From the NCBI GenBank assembly GCA_050084985.1, contig JBITNC010000001.1, positions 182,528,001-182,592,000 on the forward strand: a stretch of DNA of 64,000 nt, written 5' to 3'. This document shows, one piece after another, positions 58,185-64,000 of this stretch. Below the pieces are notes generated by a model, which saw nothing but the letters and a program-made list of their open reading frames with translations, was not told the origin of the DNA and did no database searches. Each line of letters starts with the position of its first letter. The stretch's first letter is position 1. This DNA is from Nageia nagi (lineage: Eukaryota > Pinophyta). Made by a program: the position numbers and the translations under genes.

Positions 58185-60976
58185 AAAAAGTTTATATTTA
58201 TCAAGATATATCAAAGCATATTTGAATAAGATCCATAGGTTATGTGAAATTCATATGAGCTAATTTATGAAGAATATAATATTGTAATTGAATATCAACA
58301 AAGTATATAATTTATTTTATACAATTTGATATTGTAAAAGGAAATGAAATTTTTATTTCTTATTTTAAGGGGTCAAGGATACTTCATATATAAAAATATA
58401 TATTTCTTCTACAAAAGGTTAATTTCTAATTTAATGGCATCCTATTATAGACCACACATAAAATAAGGCATTTTAGGATCTAAAGAAGCAAGTTTTATAT
58501 CTTTGAAAACAAAGAAGCAATATTTAAAAGTTGCAAGAACATTCTTGAATAAATATTATCACAACATTCTTCTCAAATATCAAAGATTGCTACAACATTC
58601 TTTGAGACCCATCATGATTTCTAGATATAATATCTTCAAGTTAATGATAAAAATCCTCCTTCACATGTTATACTAGCATATGTTTATTTCCAATATTTCA
58701 TTTGATATAACTTTGTATCATTATTTTTATTTTTATTTATCATTATTTATCATAATATTACTATGTTTCTTGTTATGTAAATTTCATATAATACATATTG
58801 GTGAACCTAACTTATTTAACTCTTTTTGAATACATTATTTACCTATGTAATTTGTATTCCCAAAATACTTAGAGATTTTGTATCTCTTAGTAGAAGTGTT
58901 AAATTGAAAGTTTTTTTAGACAAATAAAAGGGCAAGATTTTTACATGATCCATAAAATATGTTTTAAAAAGTTCCACAATAGTATGTTCAATTGTAGCAT
59001 AATAAAAAATAATATATCAAACCATAGACCAATTAAAGCCCCAATATGATTATGGAAAATACAATATCCATATAACCTAGAAAATTTGAATGCTACTATG
59101 CCACCCTAAGTAGACTTATTCCTACTAAAGTACTTCAAAATAAATATTAAAAAAAAAAGGAAAAACACATTAAGATAATTATATTCCCTTGTCCTATTCT
59201 TGCTACTAGTTGGATACTTGCCAGTCATGCTAGAGATTACTTTGTTCATCCCCTTCTCCAATTCCTCTTTCTTCCTGTTCTTGGTCTTCCTAATTTTTTA
59301 TTTTAGTTCATTGGTGCTTCTTCCTAGTTATTCTTCCATGGGTGATTTTTTCTTTATCTAATCTCTTTAGTTATAAGGAAGAGCCATAATTTTGGTTGGT
59401 TATGAGTATACCATCTCTTCCTCTTACAAAGGATCTTTTGTTGGCTATATCAATGACTTTAATATTATAATTGGATATGTTTTTTCTCTTCCTCCCCTTC
59501 ATTATGGATTTTATCCATCTCAAGGCATTTCTAGTTCTTTTCATATTTAATCACAATCTCTTACTACTATGGGTAGGCTTTTTTGTTCTATAAGCTTATT
59601 ATTTTTAGCATGAGATGCTTTCCTTTCTTTTGGGAAAATCTACTTCTTAGTTATTAGGGTTTTATATTTTTCATTAGCCTTAATTCTATTAGCCTCTTTA
59701 TCCTCCCTTCTTTCCATTTTTTTGTTTTCCTCTCTTCTCCCTCTCATGTAGTTGAATTCTCCCTTTTCACTACAATCTTGATTACAAAGGGTTTCCTTTT
59801 TTATTATGCCATATTTTGGTCCAAATTCAAGGGTTGCACTTACCATAGCTTAATGCATGATGATAATGAGACCTTGGCGCAAAGGGACCTTTTAATTACC
59901 ATCCTTAACTAATTTCATCATGTTTTTTCATGAATTTGATATGTAAAACTTAGATAACTATGTTGTATTGAAGTTCATCACATATAGATTTCATTCATTC
60001 TTTTATATAAATTACTCAACTATACTAAATTATAGTGTGGGTGCTCTAAAATTCTATGTTTAGAGCATCAATGTTGTAAAATTAGTTGAATATTCTCATA
60101 AAATTTAATCTACAAGTGTGGAATGAAAGATAAAACACAAAAAATAGCAAAGATCAAAATAATCACATAAAGAATGCAAGAAATTTATATTAGTCCCTCC
60201 TAATGTAGGTGTATATCTAGTTTAATAGTTTCTTTTCTTCATTATGGGGATTTTCACATTGATTTATAGTCATACGATCATGGAAATATATGCCATATTT
60301 AGCAACAATCCTTCCTGCAAAAGTACCCTTAAATCAGATAAATTTATGAACTCTTCAACATGAAAATTTTTGTAATAATTTCAACAACCCTTGAACAATG
60401 ATTCTCACAAGTAGATATACACCCCTATAGCAACTTTTAACCTCCCAAATTAATTAAATGCCTCCCTACACCATCATGAAAACTAAAATGACCTTGATTG
60501 TTCAACTTTCTTGTATAAGGTATCCCAAGGTACGACATTCATGCCCTAAACTATACCTATATGGAATCCTTGATATGATCTTAATGGATTCTTCACATCA
60601 AATCATTGGATTATGTTTAATTTCAAACATATAGACACTTAGTGGATATATACCTACTCATGGAATATTATACTTCTAAATTGATCCATTTAGATCACAC
60701 ATCCCCCATGGGAAAGGTATTTGGTCCCATAAATGCTTAGATATGGATAAGGTAAGAAAATAATTCCCTACCTTATCTTTATCATACAATTTTTCCTTAG
60801 TATGTAACTATCCTTTCAACCCTACCTTGACAATATTTCTTATTACCTCTCCTTGTAGTATGAACCTTTCTTTTATAAAAATGAATCTTCCCCAAGATCA
60901 TTTATGGTATTGGATAAAATTCATCAACTAATGGTTAACTTGACTTATCTCTTGTTCTTACTCAATCAACATGGAT
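58185..60976. repeat. Repeat B, copy 2
   Basis: Collinear with 18975-21655. The right end (60850-60976) holds the same gypsy tail on the - strand, more decayed (MLIE, a stop, EQEIS). The - strand frame at 59846-59640 (MVSATLEFGPKYGIIKKE, then Lys/Glu-rich) matches the sense of copy 1 near 20640-20560 (MVSATLDFGPKDGIKK), so a small protein-like region was ancestral to both; I do not recognise it. The copy is cut at 60976 by the start of the family X fragment. The short gap 58034-58184 holds nothing I can name. Confidence 0.7.
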
Positions 60977-62777
60977 ATGATGGAAAAAGATAGCTTTCAT
61001 CCAACAAAAGTACAATTTTCCATCAAAGACTATAATGTGGATAAGGAAAAGCCTTTTTAACCACTCCAACATTCAACAATCATAGAGAAAGTAAAACCTT
61101 TTTAACTACATCAAGAATGTAGTTATGGAGAAAGGAAAAACTTTTTAACCACTTTATACACTACAATAAGCTAAGTGGAAAATAATCCATCATCATGGAT
61201 AAACTTCCCAACATGGAAGTAAAATATGGCAAATAGTGCCCTATAAGTCATCATGAAGATGCTAAGATGATACTTATAGTCACAACCCTCCTGAGGATGA
61301 AGTAAGCATTACTTCACTCCTTCTTGAGGATAAATTTATCAACAAAGTCTTATTTTGATGGATAATAGACACAAAGTCCCATCAAAAATATTACTTCTTG
61401 ATAAAAAGATGCTTGGATTTGATATTTTCTAGCAATGTGGCACAATCTATCAACATAGATATTCTTCTAAAGTATGTAAGTATACTTAGATTTTACTCCC
61501 TCTTAAGGGTATATTTATAAAAATTGAAGTATACTAAAAAACTCTACACATGTAGAGAGGAATGTACATTTTTCAAAGGTACTTATACACTTCCTTTTTA
61601 AAGCAAGACTAATATTACATTATCAATATCCTCAATAAGTCTTGTGGACAAAGTTTAAAAACTTTTACTCCAACAAGTATATTCACCAAGGTGCACAAGC
61701 AAAAAATTTAAAGATCAATGCACAACAATTTCTATGTTGAGTAAGTTTACAAAGTCTACTCCAACAAGAATGTGTGTACAAAAATATTTCATCCAACTAG
61801 GATAAAAAATAATATGCACAATTAATGAGAATAATAAAAAATATGCAGATATACACAAATATTAATTCAAAGTTCAATGCACATTAATGTTAATTTGCAA
61901 TCAAATGATAGTGCATAAAAATTACTCAAATTTTTAATATGCAAATCCACAACCATTTTAAAAACAAAACCAATAATGCAAATAACCAAGAATGATAGTG
62001 CATATTAAAGTTTGAAAGATTTTTTTACTTAAATTTCAAACATTGTGCGCATCCAAGCATATCACATTATGCATATCCACACTATGCATTTAACAAATAC
62101 TTATTTTAATAAAGTTTATATTTAATTATCAATATATTGGACATTATTAATTAATGCTATCAATTAAAGTTGATATAAATATGTCCAATGTTGAAATAAA
62201 TTACAATACTTTCAAAAAAATTGCACAATAATGGTTGTAATTAATTGCTTTGTAAATTAATTTTGATTATTTTGTCAAAAATTATCAATCAAGGCATATA
62301 ATTTGCAAATTACCAAATTCATTTACCTAAATTTAAAAAAAGTTGTCCAAGGTTTTAATTAAAGTTTTGATACTTACTAATTACTATATTTGTAACATTA
62401 TTTAAAAGGCTATTTAAAGCTATTAAAAAATAGAACAATGTTATATATATAGTATAGCCACTATGTAAAAAATATGCCAATATCACTTAATGAGAAATGA
62501 TATTTTATTTAGACAGGGCTTTAGAAGGTTTTAATTTTATTCCAAAATTTCACCCCCCCTTTTTTTATTTAAAATGCATACTTTTTTTTAAAAAACTTGT
62601 GCATAAATTTTTCAAATTTTCTCATTCCTTTTTTTTTTTGTTTTGTTTTGGTCTTAAATTCAAAAAGATGCCAAATAAATGAAAAAATCTCCCATATTTT
62701 TAAAAAATAGTAACTCTATTATTTTTTGAAAAAAACTTACCTTTCCAAAAAAAATAAAATCCCTCCACTTTTAAAAA

Positions 62778-62803
62778 TTATTATTATTATTATTATTATT
62801 ATT
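62778..62803. repeat. (TTA)n microsatellite
   Basis: About eight to nine uninterrupted TTA units inside the family X fragment, followed by GCAGGTAAAGAGAGGAG. Confidence 0.9.
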
Positions 62804-63620
62804 GCAGGTAAAGAGAGGAGAGCATCCCAAAGAGTGCCAACATTTCCCTCAGTTAGGAATCCATGCAACCCTAGTGACTTACGCATCCCATAGTGGGTAG
62901 TAGCCCTAGGAATTAGAGCACCCTAACTATGGGAATGCTTGTGAATTAGAAAAATATATATATATATAAAACCTTTTTAAATTTTACTATTAAAAAAAAT
63001 TAAATTTTTAAATAATAAAATATTTATTTTTTAAAAATTTGAAACAAGAAAAATTATATATATAAAAAATTATTTTTTAAAAATTGTTAGTTTTTTTTTT
63101 TTTTTAAATTTGCAAGAATATAATTTTAAATAGCAAAAACACTATTTAACTTTTTTGCAGGAAAAAAAATTTAAAAATCATAAATTAGTTTTTGTAAACT
63201 TGTAATAACTTGTGTAATCCCATTTCGCAAACATAATAGAGAATTGCAACTAAAAAGGAATTTTAAGCATAGTTTAAAATTTTAAAATAAAATTAGATTT
63301 AACTATGAACAAAAATTAGATTCACTAATTTTTATAATATCTTAGATTCTAACCATAGAAAAAAAGTGTTAGCTCTAACAAATTATTAACATGTAACTAA
63401 GGTAAACTTTTGCCTTAAATTTAAGTCCATTATCCTCAAGATAAAAAACATGTTAGTATAGATATCGATTTTCAATTTCAAAAAATAAGAAATTGAAATT
63501 GATTAACCAATGAAGTTTCAAATAAAATTGAAATAAGATTAGGGAATAGGTATACCTTAAATTTGAGGAGAGTTACCTCAAATCACCAAGTAGACATTTG
63601 AGGAGACCACAACAAGGAAT

Positions 63621-63633
63621 CACTCTGATACCA
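63621..63633 (-). promoter_or_regulatory. Primer binding site of family X copy 3
   Basis: The - strand reads TGGTATCAGAGTG two bases after the LTR end CCATCA. It is the least decayed of the three family X primer sites. Confidence 0.85.
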
Positions 63634-63635
63634 CT

Positions 63636-64000
63636 TGATGGAATTGGAGGATTCCATATAACCAAGATCACCTTGAAGTTTCTCCAACAAATCAACCATT
63701 CATCTATATACCAATGTAAGAAATAATCACATAAAAGATAACATACGATGTATAGTGGTTCCTCCATCTCTTAGGAGTACATCCACTTTGAACCATCATT
63801 CTATTACTTTCTTAGAAGATAACTCTCCTACAACTCTACATGATAAGCATTACCATGCTTCATCAAGTTTAATCAAGCTACATAATGAGAGGGGTACCTC
63901 TCTATTTATAAGAACTAATCCACCTTTTAACCTTCTTTTTACCCAAGGGTAAGGTTAAAGGTGTTTCTATATTTATCTTCTTTCTATTTTTATTCTCTTA
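63636..64000 (-). repeat. 5' LTR of family X copy 3 (truncated by the window)
   Basis: On the - strand it ends GGAATTCCATCA-like (TCCAATTCCATCA). It matches the 3' portions of the other family X LTRs, including the CTTTGAACCATCATTCTATT stretch on the + strand. The frames at 63573-63952 are shadows. Confidence 0.88.

Larger units (their letters stand above)
60977..64000 (-). mobile_element. Family X LTR element, copy 3, partial, on the - strand
   Basis: Reverse-complement similarity to 43712-47060 of copy 2: the LTR part at the right edge, primer site at 63621-63633, and internal landmarks such as TTGAATGTTGGAGTGGTTAA (about 61055) and the TCATGATGACTTAT word (about 61240). The left end stops in mid-internal region with no LTR, so the element is truncated at 60977 or lost its 3' half when it joined repeat B. 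It continues beyond the window on the right. The internal segment 62780-62940 contains an (ATT)n run and a short, less AT-rich patch not seen in the other copies. No coding region. Confidence 0.82.

Noticed and set aside
1-64000. CRISPR arrays, bacterial operons, tRNA or rRNA genes
   Set aside because: Tandem repeats here are long, diverged and within transposons. No tRNA clover-leaf or rRNA motif was seen, and the content is plant nuclear.

Overview
This is a gene-poor, AT-rich stretch of nuclear DNA from a seed plant. The size and decay of its repeats suggest a large genome, and a gymnosperm is my best guess; that is inference from repeat style and from the flavour of one methyltransferase fragment. 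No intact host gene was found. Almost everything recognisable is a decayed mobile element or part of one, and the only non-transposon gene trace is a broken SABATH-family methyltransferase at 17959-18909 (- strand).

Layout. 1-640: a plant mobile domain (PMD) remnant. 2625-16795: a 14 kb repeat (repeat A, copy 1) with a decayed Mutator-like (MULE) transposase, other reading regions and tandem repeats, plus a 585-bp insertion. 17959-18909: the SABATH pseudogene, cut off at its 5' end close to where repeat B begins. 18975-22018: repeat B, the 3' part of a Ty3/gypsy element on the - strand. 22019-25620: a 5'-truncated Ty1/copia element (+ strand) wedged into the gypsy integrase, whose front half reappears at 25607-25862. 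28665-52244: repeat A, copy 2, still bounded by long terminal inverted repeats, so A can be read as a ~16 kb MULE. It carries two nested insertions of one non-coding LTR family (35618-37929 and 43712-48722), the second of which splits the transposase. 53453-58028: a Ty3/gypsy-like element with both LTRs, a clean target-site duplication and gag-protease only. 58185-60976: repeat B, copy 2. 60977-64000: a third, partial copy of the non-coding LTR family, on the - strand and running off the window.

How the parts relate. Repeat A carries three kinds of ancestral reading region: + strand stretches (about 3.6-7.2 kb in copy 1), a - strand MULE transposase with a CxC-type N-terminal finger, DDE core and SWIM-like tail, and a further - strand protein I cannot name. 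Comparing the two copies shows which stretches were once coding, because the amino-acid pattern survives although both copies carry stops. The nesting gives relative ages: the LTR insertions are younger than the MULE they sit in.

Limits. Domain calls were made by eye from translated motifs. Boundaries without a terminal repeat or target-site duplication are approximate, and no database search was possible.
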